Assembly (NCBI GenBank): GCA_023213395.1 | Contig: CM041465.1 | Span: forward strand, 71,245,741 to 71,309,740 | DNA from: Cycas panzhihuaensis | Lineage: Eukaryota; Cycadophyta | Length of the DNA stretch: 64,000 bases | Reading direction: 5' to 3' | In this document: piece by piece, positions 1-11,250 of the stretch | Layout: each line of letters opens with the position of its first letter | How positions within the stretch are numbered: position 1 is the first letter of the stretch | Notes under the pieces: model-generated | Databases searched by the model: none | Told to the model about the DNA's origin: nothing | What the model saw: only the letters and a program-made list of their open reading frames with translations | Position numbers and translations under genes: made by a program

Positions 1-121
1 TATGGTGTTAATACCAGGGACAACCACCTGTGTTCCAATTCCAGTGTTAACCGGCTCAAACTATGCCGACTAGAGGAATTGCATATCCCATCAGCTTAAA
101 TAGCAAAAGATATGGCGATAT

Positions 122-1015
122 ATGACAGGTGAATTTAAAAAATCAAAAGAAGAAACTATAGAAAGCTATATGGTATATGTGATGAATTCATATGCGGCCT
201 TAGGCACCATATTAAACTCACTTTCACCAGAAATTAGTCGGCAGTTTTCTGAAATAGACAACTTGGCCATTGTGTGGAAAACTTTGCAAGATAAATATGA
301 TAAGGTCGATACACATCAAGTGGTTGTCCTAGAACAACAATTATATGACTTTACTTTTGATGATTTCTCCAATGTTGAGGATTTTATATGTAAAATTCAA
401 TTAATTAATAAAGATTTAGGAAACTTTATCAAATCTAAAACTAAAGAAGGTGATACTGAAAAAATAATCATACATGTTAAAGACGATGATACACTCATAT
501 GTCTTGCAGTAAACAAGTTATCAAAATAATTTAATTTCTTTAAAACTGCCAGACAACAAGCTGACAACCCTCCTATAACATTCAATCAATTGACAAACCA
601 GCTGATCGAATATCAAACAATGTTAATTCAAATAGGCATATGAAAAGATCCTTCATAGGCTTTATTTTCTAAAACTAAGCCACAAATTAAAAATAAACAA
701 TAGAATAATTTTCATAGTAATCTAAAATTTTAGAAACCTCATAGAGGTTCACAATCCAATTCTCAAAATAATATTGAGTATTATGGTATATCTAAACACT
801 AGAATACTTCTAATTAGTCATTTCATAATAGGAACAATATAACTCATTCCTAGAACACTAGTTGTGCCTATTGTCATAAAAAAGGCCATACTATTGATGT
901 CTGTAGAAGTAGAATAACTTTGGAAGCATGGAAAGCTTCCAAGAGATTACAAAATTGACCTCAATCCTAACCTTAAACCTGACAACAAACTCATAATCGT
1001 TTTTTAACGGTAACA
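122..1015 (+). pseudogene. gag: Copia-1 gag remnant with zinc knuckle
   Basis: The first 135 codons (122-529) are open and resemble the copia gag (UBN2-type) capsid region: a segment on total linkage and conditional binding, then a W-x-x-L-x-x-K-Y motif. After the stop at 529 the same frame continues with gag-like sequence. It reaches a CX2CX4HX4C zinc knuckle at 863-904, with all four ligands kept. The knuckle normally packages element RNA in virus-like particles. The open part has no Met that is clearly the true start, because the gag N-terminus lies to the left. Further in-frame stops follow 529, so no full Gag can be made. Confidence 0.75.
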
Positions 1016-1430
1016 ACTTCTACGTTTGTTGACCCTACAAATCAACCACCACAATGGATCCTTGACTCTGGTGCATCCCATCATATGACAGGACACCAGA
1101 AAAATTTATCCATTAATCAATCTAAAACTAACTCTGAAGAAGAGTTTCTTTTGGAAGTGGAACTCAACTAAAAGTCAAAGGATATAGTGATGTTACCTTA
1201 AAAGATGATTTAATCAAGGACATCTTTTATGTACCTAGTTTATTACCAAACCTACTTTCTGTCTATCAAATTTACTAGAAAGACCTTGTTGTTAAATTCT
1301 AGAAAGATAAATTTATCATTAAGGGACCATTAAACAAATTTAATCGTATTGTCTTAGGACTTGTTGATCATAGCACAGGTCTCTATAGTTTAACAAGTCT
1401 ACAAAATAATAAAACAAAACCCTTCAGCGC
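1016..1430 (+). pseudogene. Copia-1 aspartic protease remnant
   Basis: A D-S-G-A-S-H-H-M-T motif at about 1064-1090 marks the copia retropepsin, which cleaves the polyprotein. The catalytic Asp is present. The frame changes between 1090 and 1153, after which the usual protease C-terminal part follows (V-x-x-L-x-x-N-L-L-S type motif near 1250). Several TAG codons interrupt it. It joins gag upstream and integrase downstream in a single ancestral polyprotein. Confidence 0.75.
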
Positions 1431-2390
1431 TTTTATCGCCAAATCTAACTCACTCAGCGAACTTTGGCATGCATGATTTGGCCATACAAGTTATGACAAA
1501 TTATAATATCTAAAAAAACATGAAATAGTTCATGGTCTTCCACCCTTAAACACTATTTATGGTGTTTGTGAAGCTTGTATGATAGGTAAGCAACACATGG
1601 ACCCATTCCCATATAAAATACAATTCAGAGCGACTGTTCCACTTGAACTTGTTCACTCTGACATATGTAAACCTTTTCATATAACATCATACTTAGGCTT
1701 TCATTATTTTCTTACATTTATTAATAATTATTTAAGAAAATGTTGGGTTTACATGCTCAAAATACGTAGTCAAGTATTTGACATTTTTGTTGAATACAAA
1801 ACGCTAGTTGAAAACTAATCAAACTTAAAAATTAAAATTTTTTGATCCGATAATACAAAGGAATATTTAAGTGGCAAATTCACTTCTTTACGTAAAGCAT
1901 ACGCAATTTAGTTCCAAAGATACATTATATATATTCCTTAGCAAAACGGTGTTACTGAACACAAAAACTGTACTGTTATTAAGATGACTCATTGCATGTT
2001 ACATGCAAAGAATCTTGACCTAAAGTTGTGGGTAGAAGTAATTAACTGTTCTAACTATCATCTAAATTGTCTACCAAGTAAATATCTATAGAATGTTACT
2101 CCAGAATAAAAATGTTCTAGATAAAAACCTTCAGTTAATCATTTACGAATCTTTAGAAGTATTGCATGGGGAAATATCCCTAAAGAAAAATGTAAGAAAC
2201 TAGATCCTAAGAGTCAAAAATACATCTTCGTTGGAGACAGCGAAGAAAGTAAAGCTTATAGACTCCTGGATCTACTCACGCATCAAATTTTAATTTTGTG
2301 TGATATAATATTTGATGAAGAATGGTCTTCTTCAACATCTACTTATGTAGAACTTCCCATTGAAAAATTTGTTAACTAACACTTATTTGG
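1431..2390 (+). pseudogene. Copia-1 integrase remnant
   Basis: The GAG-pre-integrase motif L-W-H-A appears at about 1460 and the zinc-binding C-x-A-C near 1570. The catalytic core follows: the first Asp in H-S-D-I (about 1660), a S-D-N motif near 1850 with the second Asp kept, and an N-G-V-x-E motif near 1950 with the Glu kept. The usual F-I-D-D-Y is F-I-N-N-Y here. A TGA stands where the family has Arg before S-D-N, and a TAG where it has Gln before Q-N-G-V. Both fit C-to-T changes. The open stretch 1579-1818 is the longest intact part. It would insert cDNA into the host chromosome if intact. Confidence 0.8.
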
Positions 2391-2790
2391 TTAACCCCTC
2401 TAATAAACAAGTTGATCTGGAAGCTATAGAATCCTTCTCAACTCAAGTCTAAAATTGGACTCTATTTGAATCTAATGAAATAGATTCCTCCTCTCAAACT
2501 AGTTCTACAAATCAACTTATATCTTCAAAAATAGTTACTAACAAGTAACATGTTTGGGCAATGAAAATGCTTGCTGATGATGGATCTGATGTAGGTAATC
2601 CTTCAGATACTAGACGAACTCATACCTAAAAATTACATTCTAACTTTATCTTAATGGCAAAAATAATAGATAATAATGATCCTAGAACATTTAAACAAGC
2701 TAGCAACTATCTTGTATAGAATGACACTATGCAAATTAAATTTAATGCTTTAATTAAATATTCAACTTGGGATCTCATTGTTCTCCCACC

Positions 2791-4174
2791 TAGGAAAAAT
2801 GTAGTTGACTATAAATGAGTCTATAGAATAAAATACAACTCAACAGGTGCAGTTGAAAAATATATAACTCACCTAGTTGCAAAAACATTTTTGCAAATAG
2901 ATGGCATAGATTATAATGAAACCTTTGGCCCTATTGCAAAGATGAACACGATTAAAATAATTATTGCTCTCATAGCCAAATTTAGGTGGAAAATCCACCA
3001 AATGGATGTCAAGAGTGCTTTCTTGAATGGTGATCTCAAAGAAGAGATCTACATGTCTCAGCCACCTAGCTTTATTAAAAATCCTATTTTAGTTTGTAAA
3101 CTAAAGAAATCCATTTATGGTTTAAAACAAGCTCCTCGAGCTTGGTATACTAAAGTAGATGATTATTTAATTCAAATTGGATACACTAGATGTATTAGTG
3201 ATCCAAATCTTTATTTAAAATATGAAAATGAAAATATTACTATTCTAATCCTCTATGTTGATGACATCATCATTACTAGATCATCAACTAATAACATTTA
3301 TCATTTAAAAACTACTTTAATGAAAAAATTTGAAATGATCGATTTAGGTCTACTACATTACTTTCTTGGATTACAAATTTATCAATATAACTTAAGAATC
3401 ACAATATCACAACATAAATATATCTTAGACTTAATTCAATGATTTAATATGGAAAATGCTAAACCTGTATCTAATCTGTTGTAATCAGGAGTCAAACTAT
3501 TTACTGATTGTTCCTCACCCTTATGTGACCCTACATTATATAGACAACTAATTGGTAGTCTTATTTATTTAACTCACACCTGCCCTTACATTTCCTATGC
3601 TATCGCTTTATGTTTATGTTATATGTAATAGCCATATGAATCTTATTGGAAAGCTACTAAACGTATCTTACGTTATCTAAAGCATACTATTTTTTATGGT
3701 TTAATGTATAATTTTTACAATAAACCTCTAACTTTAACTGGATATACTGATTTAGATTGGGCAGGTGATATAAATGATCAAAAATCTACATCAGGTTATA
3801 TATTTTTTATAGATTCCTCACCTATTACTTGGTCTAGTAAGAAAATGCAGGCACTAGCTTTATCAACGACTGAAGTTGAATATCACACACTTGTTGAAGC
3901 CAACAAAGAAGTACTTTGGCTTAAATTTCTACCAAATGAAATTGGTCTATCTCTAAACTCTTCCATTGAACTTAAAGTTGATAATCAAGGTGAAATTGCT
4001 ATTGCTACAAATCTAGTTTCATATTCTAGGACTAAACATATAGAATTACATCAACGTTTTATTCATAATCTTATTACTGATAATCTTGTTTTCTTATCTT
4101 ATTGTCTAACAGATCTACAGGTTGCTGACATATTTACAAAGTCTTTAACTGAAGTAAAGTTTCTAACTCTCTGA
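2791..4174 (+). pseudogene. Copia-1 reverse transcriptase and RNase H remnant
   Basis: The RT (RVT_2 type) is open over 2891-3442. It has the motifs Q-M-D-V-K-S-A-F-L-N-G, Y-G-L-K-Q-A-P-R and a catalytic Y-V-D-D at about 3256-3267. After stops at 3442, near 3480 and near 3630, the same frame reopens at 3704-4174 with copia RNase H: T-D-x-D-W-A-G, K-S-T-S-G-Y, S-S-K-K-Q-like and S-T-T-E-V-E-Y motifs, ending V-A-D-I-F-T-K. The two halves share one frame, so only nonsense changes separate them. The gag and RT frames agree, while protease and integrase sit in another frame. Confidence 0.88.
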
Positions 4175-4260
4175 GATCTGTTGTAGATAAAAGAAGTCTC
4201 CATCAAAGAGGGATCACCATGATGAAGACTTTCTTTTTATATAGCATAAAAGTTAACATT

Positions 4261-4269
4261 AAAGGGGGA
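4261..4269 (+). promoter_or_regulatory. Polypurine tract of Copia-1
   Basis: AAAGGGGGA lies directly before the TG that opens the 3' LTR. It primes plus-strand DNA synthesis in retroelements. Its position right after RNase H and at the LTR edge fits the family. Confidence 0.85.
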
Positions 4270-4733
4270 TGTTAGGAATATTAATGTAACCTTTTGTAAT
4301 GTCACTTTTATGTTCTTCTTAAGTTCTTATTTATGTCACATGTTTAAATTAGTATTTAAGTTATTCTTATATTTAACTTTAGACTTTATTTTAATCTTAT
4401 GTAGAAGGTGGTTGAAATGTGTAACTGCATTTCAATAAACCTTTCTTAGTATTAATTCTTCTCTTAGATTCAAGGAGATGCTTCTGAGAATCTAGGAGGG
4501 TTGTTTAAAAGCCTTTTCTAAGGCTGGTTTGGTGGTTAGGTGGTTTCAGTATATTGTATCATGTTTATCTCTATTCTTAATAAAAATATAACGTAGGAGG
4601 TGATTTTTCTTCCCCATAAGGGGTTTTCCACCTGTCAATCTGGTGTATATATGCAATGTCATTTGTTGCCTATAATTTCTTGTTTATGTGATCCTGTGGT
4701 GACATTATGCGTGTGTCTATTTCTATAAATACA
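4270..4733 (+). repeat. 3' LTR of Copia-1
   Basis: It starts TGTTAGG after the polypurine tract and ends ...ATACA, giving a TGT...ACA inverted end. AATAAA-type polyadenylation signals are visible near 4434 and 4580. The right end is placed by comparison with Tat-B: from about 4733 the sequence matches Tat-B RT, so the LTR must stop there to within a few bases. The 5' LTR is off-window and cannot be compared. Confidence 0.7.
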
Positions 4734-5630
4734 ATTTATCTTTCATGACCTCATTAATAAAACCCTTGAGGTTTTCATGGACGATATGATAGGTCTCTCA
4801 TGCATTAGGGCCCACTATCCTAGCAATTTACAAGCCATCTTCACCCGATGTCACAAATACCATGTAAGCCTAAAACCCCTTAAATGTGTGTTTATCGTGA
4901 CAGCCAACAAACTCCTTGGATTCCTTATTTTGAAATAAGGTATTCAAATTGACCCTAATAAAGTCAAGGCAATCCTTGGCATGCCTCCTCCCAAGACCCA
5001 ACGATAAATCAAGTCGTTCTTGGGTAGATTAAGCTTCCTTAGGCATTTCTTGGTGAACCTCATCATAAACGCAAAACCTCTCACTAACCTGTTAAAGAAA
5101 GAGGCCCATTTGTTTGGTCTCTCAAGGCCCATAAAGCCTTCAAGGAGCTCAAGATAGCTCTGGCTTCTGCCCTGACTTTAGCTCCTCCTCTCTTCGATAG
5201 ACTTTTCATCCTTTACACCTTAGTCATCAATGAATCATTCAGTGCCATCCTCGCTCAAGAGGACTCAAGAACTGAGAGAACCATTTATTTCATCAGTTTT
5301 ATCCTAATTGCTACTAAGCTTAATTACTCTGCCACCAAGAAGGAATGCCTCTCCTTGATGTACACTACCAAGACATTTAGGCACTACTTGCTTAGAAACA
5401 CTACTTGAGTAATCATCCAATCTGATCCCTTGAGGTATTTACTAACCCACTCTGACCTGATAGGTAGGACTGGTAATTGGGTCATCCTCTTTCAGGAATT
5501 TGATCTCTAAATTATTAATAGGAAATCAAAGAAGGAGATGGCGGTTGTCAAACAACTAGCTGACACCCCTATCCCAAACTTCTCTGACACTCCTGTTGAG
5601 ACTCCCTGCTGAATGAGCCCATTTTTGTTA
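4734..5630 (+). pseudogene. Tat-A reverse transcriptase (C-terminal) and RNase H remnant
   Basis: The RT active site reads F-M-D-D at 4774-4785, in place of the usual Y-V-D-D. The connection region follows, with a G-I-Q-I-D-P-x-K-V motif and F-L-G-R-L-x-x-L-R. RNase H then runs to about 5560 with motifs resembling N-Y-S-x-x-K-E-C-L and D-P-L-R-Y-L. A TAA-type stop and a TAG-type stop break the RT, and the frame changes near 5130. Minus-strand open frames here (for example 4944-5132) are shadows. The RT N-terminal half is missing because Copia-1 inserted at about 4733. Confidence 0.8.
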
Positions 5631-6934
5631 TTCAGGACTTATCTCCCCATCCATTAATTGACAGTGAGTGGTATAGGGATATTATGTGATACCTCACTAA
5701 GCAACAATATCATCTTGATGCTAATGACAAGGTTAGGTCACGCATTTGGGCTACTTCCTGGCAATACTTCCTTATAGAAGAGGTATTGTATAAGAGGTCT
5801 TTCAATGGGATCCTTCTTCGCTACGTGAATCCTAACAAGGTAGGCCAAATATTTCGTGAATGCCATAACAAAATTTGTTGGGGCCATTTCAGGGCCAATC
5901 CATGGCCCAAAGGATCTTTTGTTTACTTTATTATTGGATGTCCTTCTTTAAGGATGCCCATGCTTATGCCTTACGATGTCGTAGGTGTTAAGACCACACC
6001 AACATCATCCATTTACCTTTTAAGGCCTTATACCCTATCATCTCTCTATGGCCTTTCTCCCAATAGGGATTAGACCTCATTGGGTCCATAACCCCACCTT
6101 CCTTATCATAGCACAAGTTCATCTTGACAATGATAGAATACTTTACTAAATGGGTTAAAGCAGTCCCCCTGTCTTCTACTCTAAGTAAGACGATAGCTAC
6201 CTTCATCTACTAGTATATCATTTGTCGATTTGGGGTTCCTGACGTCTTGTTTATAGATAACGGAATCCCCTTTTGTAATAAGGAGATGGATGAACTTTGT
6301 GAGAGATTTAAGATATCTCATAAAACTTCCTCTCCTATTACCCCCAGGGCAATGGCCAAATAGAATCTTTCAATAAAACCCTTATAAATATCTTGAAGAA
6401 AATCGTAGCCCAATCTAAAAAACATTGGCATCTTCAACTTTCTTTTATCCTATGGGTGTATCGCACATCCATTCGCATAGCTACAGGGATGATCCCATTC
6501 TCCCTTATTTATAGAACTAAGGCAGTCCTCCCATTGGAAGTTGAAATCCCTTCCTTATAGGTTTCTTTCAGGGTCTTGTTGGTAAGGAGTCCTACCGTCA
6601 GGCCTATCTCCTAGACCTTGAAACCCTAGATGAGAAATATGTGGCTACGTACTAAGCGAATCTCACCTCTAAAGCTAGGATGCGAAGGACGTATGACAAA
6701 TGCCTTCGCCCCTGTCCCTTGCATCCTGGGGACTATGTCCTCAAATTAGAATATCTCCATGATGGCTTGTCTAAATTCAGACCCAAATTAGTTTGTCCCT
6801 TCATCATTCTCGAAAGCCTTGATAACGGCACCTACAAGATTGCAACTCTAGAGGGTCTCAAGCTTGAAAACTCTATCAACTGTAAGTTCCTAAAAAATTC
6901 TATATGTGACGATCCCTACTTCTCAATAGACTAG
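5631..6934 (+). pseudogene. Tat-A integrase remnant
   Basis: The N-terminal HHCC-type region is near 5780-5990. The core shows G-L-D-L-I-G (first Asp, about 6065), I-D-N-G-I-P-F (second Asp, about 6258) and G-Q-I-E-S-F-N (Glu, about 6360). A one-base loss near 6337 puts the Glu motif in another frame. The C-terminal domain is open over 6680-6934: R-R-T-Y-D-K, G-D-Y-V-L-K, then G-P-like F-I-I and a G-T-Y-K-I-A-T-L-E-G stretch. It matches the end of Tat-B integrase (55813-56097) closely. No chromodomain follows, as expected for Tat and unlike chromoviruses. Confidence 0.82.
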
Positions 6935-7844
6935 CCACGCTGACTTCTCTTTTCTCACTCTGAAATGAGCCTAAACTACCACTCTAAGCATGTCTCCATT
7001 CCTCCTAACCACAGGTAGAGTGGTGACATAGGGTGGATTTCTTATCTTTACAATTCCCCCTATGGCATCTTTTGTTTCCCTCCCACATAAAACCTTTCTT
7101 CCTAGTTGGATATATAGGTTTCTGTCACTCCTAAGCTCAGAAATGTGCCATAAGTAGGACTACATGCTTAAGTACCTGTACTCTCTCTTCGTCATCTCTT
7201 CCTTTGCATATCCATTATGCTCCTTTGACAAACATACATGGCTTCCCATCTCTTAGCCTCACACGTGTCTATCACCTATACTCATGGTGGCCGTGTATGC
7301 CTGCTACGTGTGTGGTCCTACATAAAAGGAAGTGTAGGTGCCCCTAAGTGATCTAATAATAAAAAACACATAACAATCAACTAAAATCATCATGATCCAT
7401 AGCTCTGCCTGCACCTGTACACCCATGTCTATATGCACATAAGTATATAAGTAAATAAACAACAAATACAACATCATAAAACCATCAGTATGGATCAAAT
7501 GGGATTCCAATGGGCCCCTATCTATATATAAAATAAATCACATCATACAAAGCCATATAGTACATCATCCTAAGGAAGTTGGAATCTTTAGAGAGAGAAG
7601 TATAATCATGTGCAAACATATAGTGACTCCCTAGAGGTCCAATGCTTTCCCAATCAAAACTAATCATATCCTGCTCCTCGACGCCCTTGCTCTCAGGGGG
7701 TATCATCTCTTGTCTAGTGTGATCCCTCCCTAGGAGACCACATACCTCATAGGCTACTTTGTCACCGCTGTAAGCTTCCTGCCTCACTCCCCTCATCTTG
7801 AGGCCTCTTTAGGGTCGTCGGTGTCATGTGAGTCTGAGTCCTAC
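6935..7844. other. Spacer between integrase and antisense gene, Tat-A
   Basis: No conserved frame is seen. The sequence is similar to the matching spacer in Tat-B (54841-55812), including a block after integrase that reads CCTAAACTACCACTCTA in both. Open frames here, such as 7304-7510 and 7518-7796 on the minus strand, do not align between copies. The spacer may hold the 3' ends of both the sense gag-pol transcript and the antisense gene transcript. Confidence 0.6.
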
Positions 7845-9736
7845 TCCATGACAACCTCGCAACTATCTATTCCACTAGCTGATCGTATCACATCTAGATA
7901 CGATCCCTCTCCCCCTCCACTCATTAGAGCCTCTCCTCCACCACGGCCATCTTGATATGGCTCTCTATATCTCTTGTTGCTACTCTTCTACCTTAAGCCT
8001 CTAGTGCCTGAACTTGACCTCGTAAAATATCCCTCTCTGCGATCACTTACTCCCTCTCCATACAGATCTTATCCAGCTCCCCATGTAGCTATCCTACCCT
8101 CTCTTAGTGCTCTTAGGACTTTGCCACCTACATATCTTGGGCCTTGATCAATGGGGAAAATATTGTCATGTGTGCCCCTGTTGATCATGGCTCCTCTCTA
8201 TCCAAGATAGGAGGTTGTCTCTCTATGTAGATCTGGGGGAAAATCTCCTAGACCACCACCTCTACCAACCTCACCATCTCTGTTACTCCTGTCAAATCAT
8301 ACACCATGTGTCAATCCATATACCTATATATCAAAACCTCAAAATCAAATCAAAGCAAGCTATCTAAGTAGTTATTAGTCAAAAGATGTCTGGAAAGGAT
8401 AGCATCTCACCTCTTGGGATAGCTGGCTCCTTGACTTGGATGATCACCTCCTCCATAAGAACCCCCTTGACTATTGGACCACCCTCCTCGGCCTCTGGAA
8501 CTACCTCTCCTACCTCCAAACCTATTGGGACCTCTCCCACAACCTCTCCTCTACCCATTATAGCTATGGCTGCCTCTACTACTGCCACCATTATTGGAGC
8601 CTGACCTACTCCTCTCTCCCTTCATGTTAGTGGCTTATCTCCCTCTGTAGCTCTGAATGGACCTACCTCACCTATGGAAACTCTTGAGGGACCTACCTCT
8701 CCACCTACAGCTTCTGATGGGCCTACCCTATCATCTCTTAGATCACCTCCTACCTCTCCCTCTGTATCATCATTATCCTAATGCACCCCTTTGTATGGAT
8801 TAGCTATATAATCCACCAGGATAAGGAGGTCTAGCGACGTTGCCTCCACGGATCTCCAGACTTGTACCTGGTTCTTGGTCCCCCTAAACCAAGTCTTCCA
8901 CCTGTGTACCATGGGCTCTTACACTAAGATAGGGTGAGATCCTCCTGGTGATGCAACTATCCCAAAGTGATCAAATAACCAATATTATAATATAGTGCAA
9001 TATGAAAATCCTCCTCTCCTTGCCACCATAATAATGTCTAGTTGTGTGACTATGTTCACCGCTATAAAGGTGACCTAATCCAACCTCTCACCAGCCTCAC
9101 ATCTCCTTACCATAGCCATCCACCTACCTGGTATGTCCCTATAGTTCTATTTTCAGAAAATCCTGAATAGAATGCCCAGTGTGATACGCTTCCTCACCCG
9201 AGAAATATGTGACATCACCATAGTCTGCACTGACACTCCCCGTCGGTCCCACCTACCCTGGCCCATGAAATATGTGGCCACCTCCATGTGCACAGCATTT
9301 GTGTATTAGTGATGCTAACGCTCCTCTAGCTGGCACTCCCAGGATCCTCTTGATATCTCCTGGTACGATAGTGATATCCCCCACTTAGGGAAGATGGAAG
9401 ACATGCTGCCTACAGTCCAAATGGGAGACTATGTCCACTAGGAGACACTGATCTGATGCATACTATGGTATCTTGATGATCTTCAGCAACCCACATCATC
9501 CCAATGTCCGTTTATCTCCCCACAACATCATCTCGATGAAGCTCATTATGGAAACCTTGATGTTCTCACAGTTATCCACTCTAATAACTACCTACAAAAT
9601 CATTTAAAAGTCAATCTAAATGCCCGTCCTTCTATGTCTAGCTATACTTAGGATGCCTTTCATTTAGCTAGGATGAGTTGGGCACCCTTTCGAGCTCTTT
9701 TTCCTTCTTTTTTCTAACTTTCTACCTCTGCCTCAC
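7845..9736 (-). pseudogene. Antisense PMD and coiled-coil gene in Tat-A
   Basis: Read on the minus strand, opposite to pol. A short basic N-terminus with Lys/Arg runs starts near 9736; the start codon position matching the Tat-B ATG is GTG here. Next comes a PMD-like domain with an F-H-L-P motif near 9390-9400, then V-G-D-I-T-I and D-I-K-R-I-L-G-V-P, the hallmark order of plant mobile domains (PF10536). R-W-D-R-R-G-V-S-V-Q and W-M-A-M-V-R-R-C-E-A follow. An acidic Gly/Glu/Pro-rich stretch (8379-8700) and a C-terminal Glu/Arg-rich coiled coil (about 8150-7845) complete it. In-frame stops break it, most at positions that look like former Gln. Tat-B carries the same gene at 52856-54840 on its antisense strand. 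PMD proteins are linked to silencing and gene expression in plants; the role here is unknown. Confidence 0.72.
8289..8410 (-). other. Putative 122-bp intron in antisense PMD gene (Tat-A)
   Basis: On the minus strand the segment opens G-GTGAG after ...CCCAAGAG and closes ...TTTGACAG before GAGTAACA. Removing it joins the acidic region to the exon that leads into the coiled coil without changing frame. The joined residues (R-L-V-E-V-V-V) match those of Tat-B (R-L-L-E-V-V-V) after removal of its 124-bp counterpart. Splicing itself is not shown. Confidence 0.6.
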
Positions 9737-9842
9737 GTCAAACTCTGTAATACCATAGAGTTTGACACAGGCCCCGCTGAGATTTTTTAGGTCCCCTTAA
9801 TGGCCTAGTAACAAACTCTATGGCACCATAATATTTCTTATG
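9737..9842. promoter_or_regulatory. Palindrome and 17-bp motif upstream of the antisense gene
   Basis: Positions 9737-9746 and 9757-9766 are perfect 10-bp inverted repeats (GTCAAACTCT / AGAGTTTGAC) around a 10-base loop. The 17-mer AAACTCTGTAATACCAT at 9740-9756 recurs as AAACTCTATGGCACCAT at 9813-9829. It recurs again in the LTR at 12263-12279 as AAACTCTGCGGTACCAT. The cluster sits at the 5' end of the antisense PMD gene. A role in transcription is inferred from position only. Confidence 0.45.
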
Positions 9843-10227
9843 GAACCACTGAAACTCTGCTCAAAAATCCCCTTTTTTTATTTGGGTTGGTTGAGGTTGG
9901 GCCCCCTAGGACCAGGGCTATCTAATGCCCTAGTCCTACCCCTTTCTGAGCCCAATCAGGCTCTAAAGGGTCTCAAATCACCCTTAAAGGGCCAAAAATC
10001 AACCCAAAAACTTAAAAATCCATCAATTTCAATTGACGAAATGGAAAAAATAAGGGGCGATCCACTCAATGGATCTGGCCTGACCATCGCCATCTCATTA
10101 CTCTAGTCACATCGACTGTCTTATAGCCTCGATGCAATAGTCAAATCTCCCACTGTGTGCCTCTAAAATCAAGTAGCACTTCGCTGCGTAAAAAAAAGGG
10201 CTCTAGATCGATCGTGAGATTGTGAAA

Positions 10228-11250
10228 ATGAACTTTGTTTTCAACCCCTTCCTTTATATACGTGGGGGCCCTGACGGGCACCTTTTCCTTTCCTTTTGCC
10301 ACGATAGCCCCTACGACCATCTTCTTACTCACATTATTTTTGCTTTCTGGGTTCATCCCTTGTTTCACCTCCTTGGCCTCCCTTTTAAGCATCTTTGGTG
10401 CATTTATGATGACCCCTTCAGTCTCTTGTAGACCCCTTTCCATCTCAATTTTTGTACCACTCTAAAACATACTCATGTTTATACTTCTTTGGCTTAGTTC
10501 ACCTCGTGGATCCATTTTTACTGCTTATTCAAGCCTTTGGGGCTCCCAAAGGAAGCACCTCCATCATTCTGGACCTCACCTTAGTCCTTTTAAAGACCTT
10601 TGGGGCCCTGAAGGGGTTCTTTCCACCACCATATCCTTCCTTTTAATCGGGTCGATCTCCTTGCCCCTGGGTAGCCTCTTTTTAGGACTCTCCTATCCTT
10701 CATGATCCTTACTCATAGCCTTTCAATTGCTTCATAGTCATATCACTACATCTTGTTCCTTATCTTTACTCATTGACCCTGTCATCATTGTTCTTCCTCC
10801 ACCGTTTGATAGAAACTCTCATCTTCTTACTATGGCATTGCTCATCTTTACCGATGGAGAAAGTCATGGAAATCCAGGCCCTTCTACCACAACATGGATC
10901 CTTTGTGATCCCTCTAGATATGACTACCTGCATTTTGGGGTCTTCCTTCCTCAAGCCACCAATAATAAGCTGAATACATAGTCATTATTGAAGCCCTTAT
11001 TGATGCGCTTTATTTCCACCATAGTCCCATCGCCTTGCCCCGTGACTCTCAAGTCATCGTGTCGCATCTTACCCAGGTCTACTAGGTACATTGCCTGAGC
11101 TCTTACTTCAATTGCTCGGTCCCTCTTGTCTCATTTCTCCTCTGTAGATATCTGGCACATCCCCTGAGACCAAAATGTTGAAGTAGACAGCCTCGTCTGT
11201 CTCATCCTTGAGCGTTGTCTCCCTCTCCTCGACAATCCTCATTGAGGAAC
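10228..11250 (+). pseudogene. Tat-A distal ORF: hydrophobic N-terminus plus archaeal-type RNase H
   Basis: A sense ORF starts at ATG 10228 (K-M-N in Tat-A, K-M-K in Tat-B) and ends near 11250. After a frameshift near 10250 one frame continues to 10981 with single stops at 10463-10465 and 10703-10705. The first 190 or so codons are rich in Phe, Leu, Ser and Pro, with stretches hydrophobic enough to be membrane segments. From ATG 10832 an RNase H follows: F-T-D-G-E-S-H-G-N-P-G-P, A-T-N-N, a displaced A-E-Y, D-S-Q and finally N-V-E-V-D-S-L near 11185. This set is typical of the archaeal-type RNase H that Tat elements acquired in addition to their own. A frameshift near 10973 separates the A-T-N-N and A-E-Y parts. 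It would degrade RNA in RNA/DNA hybrids. Confidence 0.68.

Larger units (their letters stand above)
1..4733 (+). mobile_element. Copia-1: Ty1/copia retrotransposon, 5' end outside window
   Basis: Domains run in copia order on the + strand: gag with a zinc knuckle, protease, integrase, reverse transcriptase, RNase H, then a polypurine tract and a 3' LTR. Integrase before RT is diagnostic of Ty1/copia. The reading frame is broken by many stops and at least two frame changes, so the copy is dead. The 5' LTR and the start of gag lie before base 1. The right edge abuts sequence that matches the RT gene of Tat-B (about 58000, minus strand), which shows that Copia-1 inserted into the RT gene of Tat-A. 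Confidence 0.9.

Noticed and set aside
8386-8630. Plus-strand open frames opposite the PMD gene
   Set aside because: They are shadows of the acidic Gly/Glu-rich part of the antisense gene, and the frames do not align with Tat-B.
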